The position numbers were made by a program, and so were the translations under genes. From Cognatundibacterium jejuense (GTDB lineage: Bacteria > Pseudomonadota > Gammaproteobacteria > Burkholderiales > Burkholderiaceae_D), in the NCBI RefSeq assembly GCF_014284255.1, contig NZ_JACOFV010000016.1:62001-126000 (forward strand): a DNA stretch of 64,000 nucleotides, read 5' to 3'. Positions 17,020 to 25,396 of this stretch are shown here, one piece after another; positions within the stretch are counted from its first letter, which is position 1, and the number at the start of each line of letters is the position of its first letter. Below the pieces are notes generated by a model. The model searched no databases. It saw nothing but the letters and a program-made list of their open reading frames with translations, and was not told the DNA's origin.

Positions 17020-17916
17020 ATGTGGCATGGTGTGATACCCGCAGTAACAACAAAATTTACCCAGGATGATGGCCTCGATTTCAAAGAAATGGAACGTTGC
17101 TTCCGCTATCTGATGGATGCAGGTTGTGATGGTTTGATTGCATGCGGCTCCTTGGGTGAGGGTCCATTGTTATCGCACGCAGAGCGCATCGAAGTATTGA
17201 AGTTGACAAAGTCAGTTACTGGCAATAAGCCCGCCATTCTGACCGTGGCAGAAGCTGCTACGCGTGACGCTTGTGCATTGGCAGAGAAGGGTGCCCGTGC
17301 GGGTGCCGATGGCTTGATGGTCGTTCCAAGCACGATTTACCACAGCAATCATAAAGAAACGGTTGCTACTTTACGCGCCATTGCCGCAGCGGCTGACCTG
17401 CCCGTCATGATTTATTCCAATCGCCTCGCGTACCGTGTTGACGTCACTACCGATATGCTGGAAGAGCTTGCCGACGATATTCGCTTTGTCGCTGTGAAAG
17501 AGTCCTCGGATGATATTCGCCGAACCACAGAAATTATCAACCGTCTCGGGTCTCGATATGACTTGTTCACTGGCGTGGATAACCTCGCATTTGAAGCACT
17601 GACTGCTGGTGCAGTTGGCTGGGTGGCAGGTTTGGTAGTGGCGTTCCCGCATGAAACGGTCGCAATTTATCGTTTGATTAAAGCTGGGCGTTATGCTGAA
17701 GCTTTGGATATTTATCGCTGGTTCCGCCCTTTGCTGGATCTGGATGTGTCAACTTATCTGGTGCAAAACATTAAATTAGTTGAAGCCTTGGTGATTGATT
17801 CCAATGACAGAGTGCGCGCACCACGTATGTCTTTGGAAGGCGATTTGCGTCAGCGCGTAGAACATGTCGTCAAGACAGCGCTGCAAAATCGACCTGCCTT
17901 GCCTTCATTTGCCTGA
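17020..17916 (+). CDS. lhpC: Delta1-pyrroline-4-hydroxy-2-carboxylate deaminase (DHDPS family)
   Basis: The 298-residue product belongs to the dihydrodipicolinate synthase/N-acetylneuraminate lyase superfamily. The ATG at 17020 is preceded by AAGGAGAAG; the longer open frame upstream lacks a site. The Schiff-base lysine is Lys160 (FVAVKESSDD) and the conserved tyrosine is Tyr132 (VMIYSNR); the GSLGEGPLLSHAER loop is also present. In the company of a D-hydroxyproline dehydrogenase set and a semialdehyde dehydrogenase, it most likely deaminates and dehydrates pyrroline-4-hydroxy-2-carboxylate to alpha-ketoglutarate semialdehyde. On sequence alone another aldolase or lyase role is possible; the neighbours decide. 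Confidence 0.82.
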   Translation: MWHGVIPAVTTKFTQDDGLDFKEMERCFRYLMDAGCDGLIACGSLGEGPLLSHAERIEVLKLTKSVTGNKPAILTVAEAATRDACALAEKGARAGADGLMVVPSTIYHSNHKETVATLRAIAAAADLPVMIYSNRLAYRVDVTTDMLEELADDIRFVAVKESSDDIRRTTEIINRLGSRYDLFTGVDNLAFEALTAGAVGWVAGLVVAFPHETVAIYRLIKAGRYAEALDIYRWFRPLLDLDVSTYLVQNIKLVEALVIDSNDRVRAPRMSLEGDLRQRVEHVVKTALQNRPALPSFA

Positions 17917-17925
17917 TAGCTCGTA

Positions 17926-19068
17926 ATGCACTCTCATCCGGATGTGATCGTCATTGGCGCAGGCATCGTTGGCGCTGCCTGCGCATTTAGTTTGCAAAAA
18001 GCTGGCATGCAGACTTTGTTAATCGATGCAGCGATGCCAGGTTGCGGGGTTACAGCAGCGGGTATGGGTCATCTGGTCGCACTCGATGAGAGCGAGCAAG
18101 AATTAGATTTATGTTTGTACTCGTTACATTTATGGCGTGACTGGATACGGGAGCATCCGGGTATCGGGCAGGTAAGTCAATGCGGTACGTTATGGGTCGC
18201 AGAAAACGACCAACAACTTGCCGCTGCACAAGCGCGTGCTGAACGCCTGAACGCGCGCGCGTGGCAGGCTGAGGTACTGAACTCAGAAAAACTACGTCAG
18301 CTGGAGCCAGCGTTAAGGCATGGTCTGGCTGGCGCTGTGCGCGTATCTGGCGATAGTGTCGTTTATCCGCCAGTGATTGCCTATCATCTTGCACAAGAGT
18401 TGCAGTTACACGGTGGTAAATTGCAATGCGTTTTGCGTGTGAAGGCGATTCTTGATGACGTTGGTGTATCAGAGACCATATTGTTGGAAGATGGTCAGCG
18501 TTTGTCAGCACAATACATCGTGGTTGCGGCAGGTCTTGGTGTCGCGGAGCTGTTGCCGGAGATTCCAGTATTTCCGCGTAAAGGACACCTGGCAATCACA
18601 GATCGCTATCCAGGCCGCTTGCGACATCAGATTGTGAGCATGGATTATGGACAGCACCATATGACGCCAGATGGTTTAAGCGTCGCTGCTAACATACAAC
18701 CACGTTCTACGGGGCAATGGTTGATCGGTTCCAGTCGGCAGGATGGCCAAACTGAGACGAAGGTTTCACCAGTCGCTCTTGGCGCTGTTCTGCAATCTGC
18801 AATTCGTTTATTGCCGTGTCTGGCTACCATGAATGTGATTCGCGCCTGGGCTGGCATGCGTCCTGCGTCGCCGGACGGGCAGCCGATTATCGGCGTGCAT
18901 CCTGAGCGTCCCGGCATTTGGCTGGCAGCGGGGCATGAAGGTCTGGGGGTTACGACCGCTTTTGCTACGGCGGAGATGTTGAAGGATCAAATGTTGGGAA
19001 GAATGACTATCATAGATCCAGCTCCTTATTCGCCATCACGTTTATTCGAAGAAAAACAATATGCGTAA
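17926..19068 (+). CDS. lhpB: D-hydroxyproline dehydrogenase, DadA-like FAD subunit
   Basis: The 380-residue FAD enzyme of the DadA/glycine-oxidase type is the catalytic subunit that would oxidise cis-4-hydroxy-D-proline. The Rossmann dinucleotide-binding motif VIVIGAGIVGAACAF is at the N terminus, and the C-terminal FAD-contact region GMRPASPDGQPIIG...GLGVTTAFATAEML is typical. There is no membrane anchor. The start lies 9 bases after lhpC, and the end overlaps the ferredoxin-like gene by eight bases. The order B-F-E matches the lhpBFE arrangement known from Pseudomonas, where three gene products form one dehydrogenase. Confidence 0.82.
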   Translation: MHSHPDVIVIGAGIVGAACAFSLQKAGMQTLLIDAAMPGCGVTAAGMGHLVALDESEQELDLCLYSLHLWRDWIREHPGIGQVSQCGTLWVAENDQQLAAAQARAERLNARAWQAEVLNSEKLRQLEPALRHGLAGAVRVSGDSVVYPPVIAYHLAQELQLHGGKLQCVLRVKAILDDVGVSETILLEDGQRLSAQYIVVAAGLGVAELLPEIPVFPRKGHLAITDRYPGRLRHQIVSMDYGQHHMTPDGLSVAANIQPRSTGQWLIGSSRQDGQTETKVSPVALGAVLQSAIRLLPCLATMNVIRAWAGMRPASPDGQPIIGVHPERPGIWLAAGHEGLGVTTAFATAEMLKDQMLGRMTIIDPAPYSPSRLFEEKQYA

Positions 19069-19336
19069 AAAAAATTCTCCTGCAGCACAAGCTATACAGG
19101 TGTGTCTCGACGGTGAATGGCTGCCAGCAAAAAATAATATGACGGTTGCGGCGTGGATGCTAACACAAGCGAAACTTTCAACCCGCATATCATGTTCTGG
19201 CACACCGCGCTTTGCCGTATGTGGCATGGGTGTTTGTCAGGAATGTCGCATCTCTGTGAATGGTCATCCACAGCAATTAGCTTGTCAAACATGGTGCGAA
19301 GCAGGGATGGTGCTTGATACCGGAGGCGTCGCTTGA
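19061..19336 (+). CDS. lhpF: [2Fe-2S] subunit of D-hydroxyproline dehydrogenase
   Basis: The small 91-residue protein resembles the N-terminal ferredoxin domain of sarcosine oxidase alpha subunits. The cluster ligands are Cys54, Cys59, Cys62 and Cys75 in the pattern CGMGVCQECRISV...LAC; Cys45 and Cys79 are extra. It passes electrons between the FAD subunits. It overlaps lhpB at its start and lhpE at its end (the TTGA junction at 19333-19336), consistent with equal production of the subunits. Confidence 0.84.
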   Translation: MRKKNSPAAQAIQVCLDGEWLPAKNNMTVAAWMLTQAKLSTRISCSGTPRFAVCGMGVCQECRISVNGHPQQLACQTWCEAGMVLDTGGVA

Positions 19337-20631
19337 AAGTCAGAGATGGCGGTACAAAAGAGATTTTCGCCTCATTGTTGATTATCGGTGCTGGACCGGC
19401 TGGCTTGGCGGCTGCGCTTGCCGCCGCTCATCATGCAAAGAGTGTCGTAATCATCGATGAAAATGCCGAGGCTGGTGGTCAAATCTGGCGCCACGATTCG
19501 CAGCAAGTACATTCACCCGCAGCGCAATTGAAGGCAAAGTTACTTACCTATCCACATGTGCAATTTGTGTTTGGTGCGCGGGTGATCGCGATGGTTGAAC
19601 AATGCTGTCTCCTTATAGAAACATCAGAAGGTGCGCAGCAATTACGATGGGAAAAACTCATATTGTGTAATGGCGCGCGTGAGCTTCTATTGCCGTTTCC
19701 AGGATGGACATTGCCCGGTGTAACTGGTGCAGGTGGTCTCCAGGCGATGATTAAATCGGGTGCAGATGTTAAAGGTAAACGTGTAGTGATTGCGGGCACT
19801 GGTCCGCTATTATTATCAGTCGCTGCCAGTGTCAAAAAAGCGCAAGGGCACATCGTCGCGATTGTGGAACAACGTTCTGCTAAAGAGTTGCTTGGATTTT
19901 CGCGTCAACTATTTTCTGCTCATAGGTCTAAATTTTGGCAGGCACTGGGTCTGATTAGTATTATTAATCCTTTGCGTTACCGTCACTCTGCTGTTGTCAC
20001 AGCTGCGCATGGTGATAGGCAATTACATGCGGTTACTTTAGTTCAGGCAGGAAAGCAGGAGGAAATTTCTTGCGATTTGTTAGCTTGCGGCTTTGGTTTG
20101 CGAGCGAACGTGGAATTGGCTGAATTACTGCAATGTCAGGTTCAGGATGGTTTGGTGGTGGTTGATGCGCAGCAGCGCACCAGCCGTGAAAATATCTGGG
20201 CAGCAGGCGAGATAACAGGTATCGGTGGTGTAGAAAAGGCCTTGATAGAAGGCCGCATTGCCGGACTTTCGGCGACGAATGATGTAGTGACCGCAGTCGA
20301 TGCGTTACACCGTGAGGATGCTTATTCCTTTGCAACATTGCTGAACCAAACGTTTTCTGTTGATACGAGCTTGCGAAAATTGTGCAAGCCAGATACGCTA
20401 GTTTGTCGTTGTGAGGACGTGGCTGCGCAAGACCTGGCGCCATTTACTGATTGGCGCACTGCAAAATTAATGACACGCGCTGGCATGGGGGCTTGTCAGG
20501 GAAGAATTTGTGGCGCTGCTTGCCAGTTTTTATATGAATGGGATACCCCGGAAGCACGGCAGCCTGTTTTTCCGGCCAAGGCTGCTAGTCTTGCGTTACT
20601 TGCTGAAAAAAAATTCAGCTTTGAAAAATAG
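19333..20631 (+). CDS. lhpE: FAD/NAD(P)-type subunit of D-hydroxyproline dehydrogenase with BFD-like iron-sulfur domain
   Basis: The 432-residue flavoprotein begins with TTG at 19333, overlapping the previous stop. Residues ~15-30 hold the FAD motif IIGAGPAGLAAAL; a second nucleotide-binding motif is KRVVIAGTGPLLL. The C terminus carries a BFD-like [2Fe-2S] domain with Cys358 and Cys360 (VCRCEDV) and Cys388 and Cys393 (GACQGRICG). This is the SoxA/HcnB-like architecture expected for the third part of the heterotrimer. It probably passes electrons onward to the respiratory chain; the acceptor cannot be seen. Confidence 0.84.
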   Translation: MKVRDGGTKEIFASLLIIGAGPAGLAAALAAAHHAKSVVIIDENAEAGGQIWRHDSQQVHSPAAQLKAKLLTYPHVQFVFGARVIAMVEQCCLLIETSEGAQQLRWEKLILCNGARELLLPFPGWTLPGVTGAGGLQAMIKSGADVKGKRVVIAGTGPLLLSVAASVKKAQGHIVAIVEQRSAKELLGFSRQLFSAHRSKFWQALGLISIINPLRYRHSAVVTAAHGDRQLHAVTLVQAGKQEEISCDLLACGFGLRANVELAELLQCQVQDGLVVVDAQQRTSRENIWAAGEITGIGGVEKALIEGRIAGLSATNDVVTAVDALHREDAYSFATLLNQTFSVDTSLRKLCKPDTLVCRCEDVAAQDLAPFTDWRTAKLMTRAGMGACQGRICGAACQFLYEWDTPEARQPVFPAKAASLALLAEKKFSFEK

Positions 20632-20677
20632 TACCGGCGTAAGTCGACAAAAATTTAGAATAATTCGGAGAAGAACT

Positions 20678-22108
20678 ATGAAGCAATTATTTATCAATGG
20701 AGCGTGGCACGATGGAGCGAATGCCATTACGAGCTATAGCCCATCTGATCGCAGCGATATGATTGATGAGTATGCGAGTGCTGGCACCGAGCAAGTAGAG
20801 TTAGCGATTGCCGCGGCTCATCGTGCCGCAGAGAGTTGGCGCTATTCTGGCACACAGCAACGTGCAGATGCCTTGGATAAAATCGGTACTGAAATCAATG
20901 AGCGCAAAGTGGAGTTGGGTACTTTGCTGGCCCGTGAAGAAGGAAAAACCTTACCGGAAGCGATAGGCGAAGTGGGTCGTGCTGCCGCGATTTTTAAATT
21001 TTTTTCGCAAGAAGCACTGCGTATCCGCGGCGATAAGCTGGCGTCGGTAAGACCAGGGCTGGAAGTGGATGTGACGCGTGAGCCGGTCGGTGTCGTCGGT
21101 ATCATCGCGCCATGGAATTTTCCGATTGCGATTCCAGCGTGGAAAGTTGCGCCTGCCATCGCTTACGGCAATACCGTCATTTTAAAACCGGCAGAATTAG
21201 TTCCGGGGAGCGCCTGGGCACTGGCTGAGATTATTAGTCGTTCTGGTTTGCCAGAAGGCGTATTTAATCTGCTCTCGGGGCCGGGCCGTATTGTGGGCGA
21301 AGCGTTAGCGAATGATAGACGGGTGGATGCAATTAGCTTCACTGGATCAGTTGGTACTGGTCAGCGCGTGTTAACTGCCTGCGCTGCGCGGCGTGCCAAA
21401 GTGCAGCTAGAGATGGGTGGTAAGAATCCTTTGGTCGTGTTAGCGGATGCTGATCTGGACGTGGCGGTGAATGCAGCAATTCAAGGTTCGTTTTACTCGA
21501 CTGGACAACGTTGCACCGCATCTTCACGTCTGATTGTGGACGAAAAGATTTACCCGGCGTTTATTGCTGCGATGAAGGATAAACTGGCGCAAATTAAAGT
21601 GGGTCATGCCTTGGAGGCTGGCATCGATATTGGCCCGGTAGTAGATCAGTCTCAACTTGATCAGGATTTACGCTATATCGCCATTGCTAAAGACGAAGGT
21701 GCAAAGTTGATTTTTGGTGGTGATCGTTTGGCTCGTCCTACCGAAGGCTATTTTTTGAATCCCGCCTTGTTTGTTGATTGTGACCCTGCGATGCAACACG
21801 TGCGCGAGGAAATTTTTGGTCCTGTTGCTTCTGTCATTCCGGCAAAAAATTATGAACATGCGTTGCAGCTTGCCAATGATACTGAATTTGGTTTGACTGC
21901 GGGGATTTGCACGACATCGTTGAAGCACGCAACACACTTCAAACGTCATGCACGCGCAGGGATGGTCATGGTGAATGTACCGACTGCCGGTGTTGATTAC
22001 CACGTACCTTTTGGCGGGACAAAAGGCTCCAGCTATGGGGCTCGTGAGCAAGGTAGTGCTGCAGTCGAATTTTATACGACTGTTAAAACCAGCTATACCT
22101 TCGCTTGA
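20678..22108 (+). CDS. Aldehyde dehydrogenase, probable alpha-ketoglutarate semialdehyde dehydrogenase
   Basis: The 476-residue NAD(P)-dependent aldehyde dehydrogenase starts at the ATG at 20678, preceded by CGGAGAAGA; the frame runs further upstream only as a shadow of lhpE. Motifs are GIIAPWNFPIAIP (cofactor site), FTGSVGTGQ, the general base Glu245 (EMGGKNPL), the nucleophile Cys279 (GQRCTASSR) and EEIFGPVA. As the last gene of the hydroxyproline operon it should oxidise alpha-ketoglutarate semialdehyde to alpha-ketoglutarate. A succinate-semialdehyde-like specificity cannot be excluded from sequence. Confidence 0.85.
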   Translation: MKQLFINGAWHDGANAITSYSPSDRSDMIDEYASAGTEQVELAIAAAHRAAESWRYSGTQQRADALDKIGTEINERKVELGTLLAREEGKTLPEAIGEVGRAAAIFKFFSQEALRIRGDKLASVRPGLEVDVTREPVGVVGIIAPWNFPIAIPAWKVAPAIAYGNTVILKPAELVPGSAWALAEIISRSGLPEGVFNLLSGPGRIVGEALANDRRVDAISFTGSVGTGQRVLTACAARRAKVQLEMGGKNPLVVLADADLDVAVNAAIQGSFYSTGQRCTASSRLIVDEKIYPAFIAAMKDKLAQIKVGHALEAGIDIGPVVDQSQLDQDLRYIAIAKDEGAKLIFGGDRLARPTEGYFLNPALFVDCDPAMQHVREEIFGPVASVIPAKNYEHALQLANDTEFGLTAGICTTSLKHATHFKRHARAGMVMVNVPTAGVDYHVPFGGTKGSSYGAREQGSAAVEFYTTVKTSYTFA

Positions 22109-22180
22109 GAGGGGATCATTTTCGAGGCGCCTTATTTGGCGATTTAACCGATACATCCGTGTTTTCAGGTTATGAACAAG

Positions 22181-22212
22181 CGCGATCGTTATGCAACGGT
22201 CGCGTTTTTTTT
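22181..22212 (+). terminator. Terminator of the hydroxyproline operon
   Basis: GCGATCGTT and AACGGTCGC form a 9-base-pair stem with one G-T wobble around ATGC, followed by eight T residues. It lies ~75 bases after the aldehyde dehydrogenase stop. Confidence 0.85.
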
Positions 22213-22646
22213 GCTTGCTAAATGCTTGAGGAACTTAAGCTTACTTGAATGACGCACGATTAACGTTGGAAAGGTATGTTGCTTGAAGGCATTAAGCATT
22301 GGACGCTCAATGCGCGAAAGATTGATGTGAAAATTGATCAGCGGAATTTGACTGCTTGAAATGCGCGAAATACACGTCTTTTTCGTTGCAATGTGTATTG
22401 ATCTTGCGCAAATGCGCTTGCTATATTTTGCTCATATAAGGCACACTTCGGGAATGTCTGTACGTTTCTCTACTCCGACAATGATGTTAGAAATATAAAA
22501 ATAAGTAAATATCGTTAGAATGTAAGAAATTCAATCTTGTTTAAGTAGCAATTTAAAGTTTCGTGTATTATCCTAATGACTTTTGGGTCAGTTTTGGGGC
22601 TCAAATTATCATTGCCAACTTATTTGAGTACTTCAGGAGTGTGGAA
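22213..22646 (+). promoter_or_regulatory. Control region upstream of the RND efflux operon
   Basis: This 434-base gap has no gene. It carries two exact direct copies of AATGCGCGAAA (22309-22319 and 22360-22370, start to start 51 bases, about five helical turns) and a small palindrome GCGCAAATGCGC at 22406-22417 sharing the TGCGC core. These may be operator sites of the efflux operon. No convincing -35/-10 pair was found. Confidence 0.35.
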
Positions 22647-24206
22647 TTGAAAAAAACAAGGATCTGCAACAAACGTCCTTTGCAATCACAGGTGAGAGGC
22701 ACCGGCGGGGTTCTCGCATTGAGTCTTTTGATCAGTGGCTGTGCAGTTGGACCAAATTTTAACGCACCGGCGGCACCCGTTAACTCTGATCAGTACTCCT
22801 ACACAGGGAAAGCTAAGGTCACAGAAACTGTCAAGGCAAATACTTTTGCTGGTCAATCGCAAAAATTATCCAGTGGTCAGGACATTCCTGCAGCATGGTG
22901 GGAAGTTTTTCACTCTGAGGCCTTGGATAAACTGATCCGCGAATCATTAAAGCATAATCCCACACTTGCTTCCGCTCAGGCTGCTTTACGTCAGGCCCAG
23001 GAAAATTATAACTCTCAGGCTGATTCTGTTCTGTATCCAAGCGTGACCGGAAATTTAGGCGCGCAACGGCAACACGCTTCAGCCGTATCGACGAATGTTC
23101 CTGGCGGTAAAGTACTGAATTTGTACAATGCTTCGGTGAATGTTTCGTATTCGGTTGACGTATTCGGTGCGAATAAGCGAGGACTGGAAAGTGTACAAGC
23201 GGGTGTCGATTATCAACGGTATCAGTTAGAGGCAACTTATCTGACCCTGACCGCTAACGTCGTTACAACAGCGATTCGTGAGGCTTCTCTGCGTTCGCAA
23301 TTGCAAGCAACGCAAGAAATTCTTGAAGCGCAAACATCGCAATTAAATGTTATTGAAAAACAGTTTACGGTTGGCGCTATTCCAAAGGCAAGCTTGCTGG
23401 CGCAGCGCAATTTGGTCGCGCAAACCCGTGCAAGTCTTCCAGCTTTACAAAAATCAGTAGATCAGACGCGTAATCAATTGGCGGTGTTGGCTGGCAAGTT
23501 GCCAGGTGATGCGGATTTGCCTGAATTTAGTCTCGATAATTTGCAACTACCGCAAGAATTGCCAGTTTCTGTTCCTTCGGCTTTGGTTCGTCAACGTCCA
23601 GATATTCTTGCTGTAGAAAGTTTATTGCATCAGGCAAGTGCTCAGGTAGGTGTTGCAACTGCGAATCAATACCCGCAGTTTTCTTTGACTGGCAGTTACG
23701 GTTACTCCTCTACGGATTCGAGTAAATTATTTAACAATTCGATGAGTTTCTGGAGTGTTGGCGGTGGATTGGTCGCGCCGATTTTTAATGCTGGTGCCTT
23801 GTCCGCTAAGCGCCGTGCATCAGAAGCTGCGTATGATCAGGCGGCAGCGCAATATCGATCAACGGTATTGTCAGCATTCCAGAATGTCGCAGATACCTTA
23901 CGTGCTCTTGAACTGGATGCGCAAACTTTAAAGCAGCAAGCGGAAGTTGAGGCGTTGGCAAAAGACACCTTAGAACTGACGATGAAGCAATACAAACTCG
24001 GTGGCGTAAGCTCACTGACATTGTTGGACGCAAAACGTACGTATCAGTCAGCACGAATTAATCTGGTGCAAGCACAGGCGAATCGTTATGCAGATACTGC
24101 CGCTTTATTTCAGGCAATGGGTGGCGGTTGGTGGAATCGACCAGAATTGGCTGATATTTCCAGAACCGATGGCACTACTGAAAAAGCTCTGCCGTCTGCG
24201 CAATAA
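22647..24206 (+). CDS. RND efflux outer-membrane lipoprotein (OprM/NodT family)
   Basis: This is the outer-membrane channel of a tripartite RND pump, 519 residues from a TTG at 22647. That codon lies 8 bases after CAGGAG and gives a good lipoprotein leader ending in the lipobox LISGC; an upstream GTG at 22641 is only 2 bases from the site. The core shows the OprM-type start VGPNFNAPAAP and two repeats of the TolC fold, with HNPTLASAQAALRQA and VRQRPDILAVESLLHQA. The gene is followed by the fusion protein after 51 bases. Having the channel gene first is a known variant of the operon order. Confidence 0.9.
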   Translation: MKKTRICNKRPLQSQVRGTGGVLALSLLISGCAVGPNFNAPAAPVNSDQYSYTGKAKVTETVKANTFAGQSQKLSSGQDIPAAWWEVFHSEALDKLIRESLKHNPTLASAQAALRQAQENYNSQADSVLYPSVTGNLGAQRQHASAVSTNVPGGKVLNLYNASVNVSYSVDVFGANKRGLESVQAGVDYQRYQLEATYLTLTANVVTTAIREASLRSQLQATQEILEAQTSQLNVIEKQFTVGAIPKASLLAQRNLVAQTRASLPALQKSVDQTRNQLAVLAGKLPGDADLPEFSLDNLQLPQELPVSVPSALVRQRPDILAVESLLHQASAQVGVATANQYPQFSLTGSYGYSSTDSSKLFNNSMSFWSVGGGLVAPIFNAGALSAKRRASEAAYDQAAAQYRSTVLSAFQNVADTLRALELDAQTLKQQAEVEALAKDTLELTMKQYKLGGVSSLTLLDAKRTYQSARINLVQAQANRYADTAALFQAMGGGWWNRPELADISRTDGTTEKALPSAQ

Positions 24207-24257
24207 ATAATTTTATCGATATTCCATTTGAATTTTGAATAGTAAGGGGAAGTATTC

Positions 24258-25385
24258 ATGACTAAGCGTATGTTCATTATGCTAGGCTGCGTGGTTCTGT
24301 TAATCGCTGGTTTAGCATTTGGCAAATATCTGCAAATTAAGCAGTTGATTGCGAATGCTCCTAAACCAGGTGCGCAAACGGTTTCTGCTATCAAGGCAGA
24401 AGTTCTGGAATGGCAACCACAGATTTCAGCAGTTGGTACTGTCACAGCATTCCGCGGCGTGGAAATTAGCTCGGAAGTTACCGGTCTGGTGCGTGAAGTA
24501 TCATTCAAGTCGGGTCAGAACGTAAAGCGTGGTGACTTGCTGATACAACTGAACGCGGATTCCGATATTGCTCAGTTGCGCGCTTTGGAAGCTGCCGCTG
24601 AATTGTCTGCCACCGTGTTAAAACGCGATCAGGCACAATTGGCAGCAGAGGGTGTTAGTCAGGCGCAAGTAGATGCTGATGCAGCAGATCTGAAAAGCAA
24701 ACGTGCGCAAGTTGCTCAGCAAACTGCCAACGTCGAGAAAAAATCGATTCGCGCTCCTTTCAATGGTCGTCTTGGTATCACGACAGTCAATCCAGGGCAA
24801 TACATCAACACTGGCGACAAATTAGTGACTTTGCAAACCATAGATCCGGTGTACATTGATTTCTTTGTGCCACAAAAACAAATTAGCTCGCTGAAAATTG
24901 GTCAAAACCTGAAAATCTCCAGTGATTCTTTTGCTGGGCAAGAATTTGCGGGGCAGGTGAGTTCCATCAATCCTAAGATCGATACAGCGAGTCGCAATGT
25001 GCAGGTTCAGGCAACCTTGAGCAATCAAAAACAGTTGCTGTTGCCGGGCATGTTTGCCAATGTCGCTCTGGATGTTGGTGATAAAAATAAATTCATTACC
25101 TTGCCACAAACCTCGATCGCTTATAACCCGTATGGCTCTACTGTGTTTGTCGTCAAAGATGGCGATAAGAAGGATGACAACGGTAATGCAATTAAAGTCG
25201 CGCAACAAGTTTTTGTTACGACGGGTGCAACACGCGGTGATCAGGTTGCAGTGCTGACTGGTTTGCAAGCAGGTCAATTGGTGGTCACCAGTGGTCAGCT
25301 TAAGCTGAAGAATGGTACGCCAGTTGTGATCGACAATTCTGTGCAACCTAAAAACAGCCCGAATCCAACTCCGCAAGAACACTAA
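24258..25385 (+). CDS. RND efflux periplasmic adaptor (membrane fusion protein)
   Basis: The 375-residue adaptor connects pump and channel. It has an uncleaved N-terminal membrane helix (MFIMLGCVVLLIAGLAFG) rather than a lipobox. The lipoyl/barrel-sandwich halves are AVGTVTAFRGVEISSEVTGLV and KKSIRAPFNGRLGITTVNPG, with the coiled-coil hairpin between them; the beta-barrel follows (DPVYIDFFVPQKQI). AAGGGGAAG lies ahead of the ATG. It is the middle gene of a three-gene operon. Confidence 0.92.
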   Translation: MTKRMFIMLGCVVLLIAGLAFGKYLQIKQLIANAPKPGAQTVSAIKAEVLEWQPQISAVGTVTAFRGVEISSEVTGLVREVSFKSGQNVKRGDLLIQLNADSDIAQLRALEAAAELSATVLKRDQAQLAAEGVSQAQVDADAADLKSKRAQVAQQTANVEKKSIRAPFNGRLGITTVNPGQYINTGDKLVTLQTIDPVYIDFFVPQKQISSLKIGQNLKISSDSFAGQEFAGQVSSINPKIDTASRNVQVQATLSNQKQLLLPGMFANVALDVGDKNKFITLPQTSIAYNPYGSTVFVVKDGDKKDDNGNAIKVAQQVFVTTGATRGDQVAVLTGLQAGQLVVTSGQLKLKNGTPVVIDNSVQPKNSPNPTPQEH

Positions 25386-25396
25386 CAGGAGCTACG

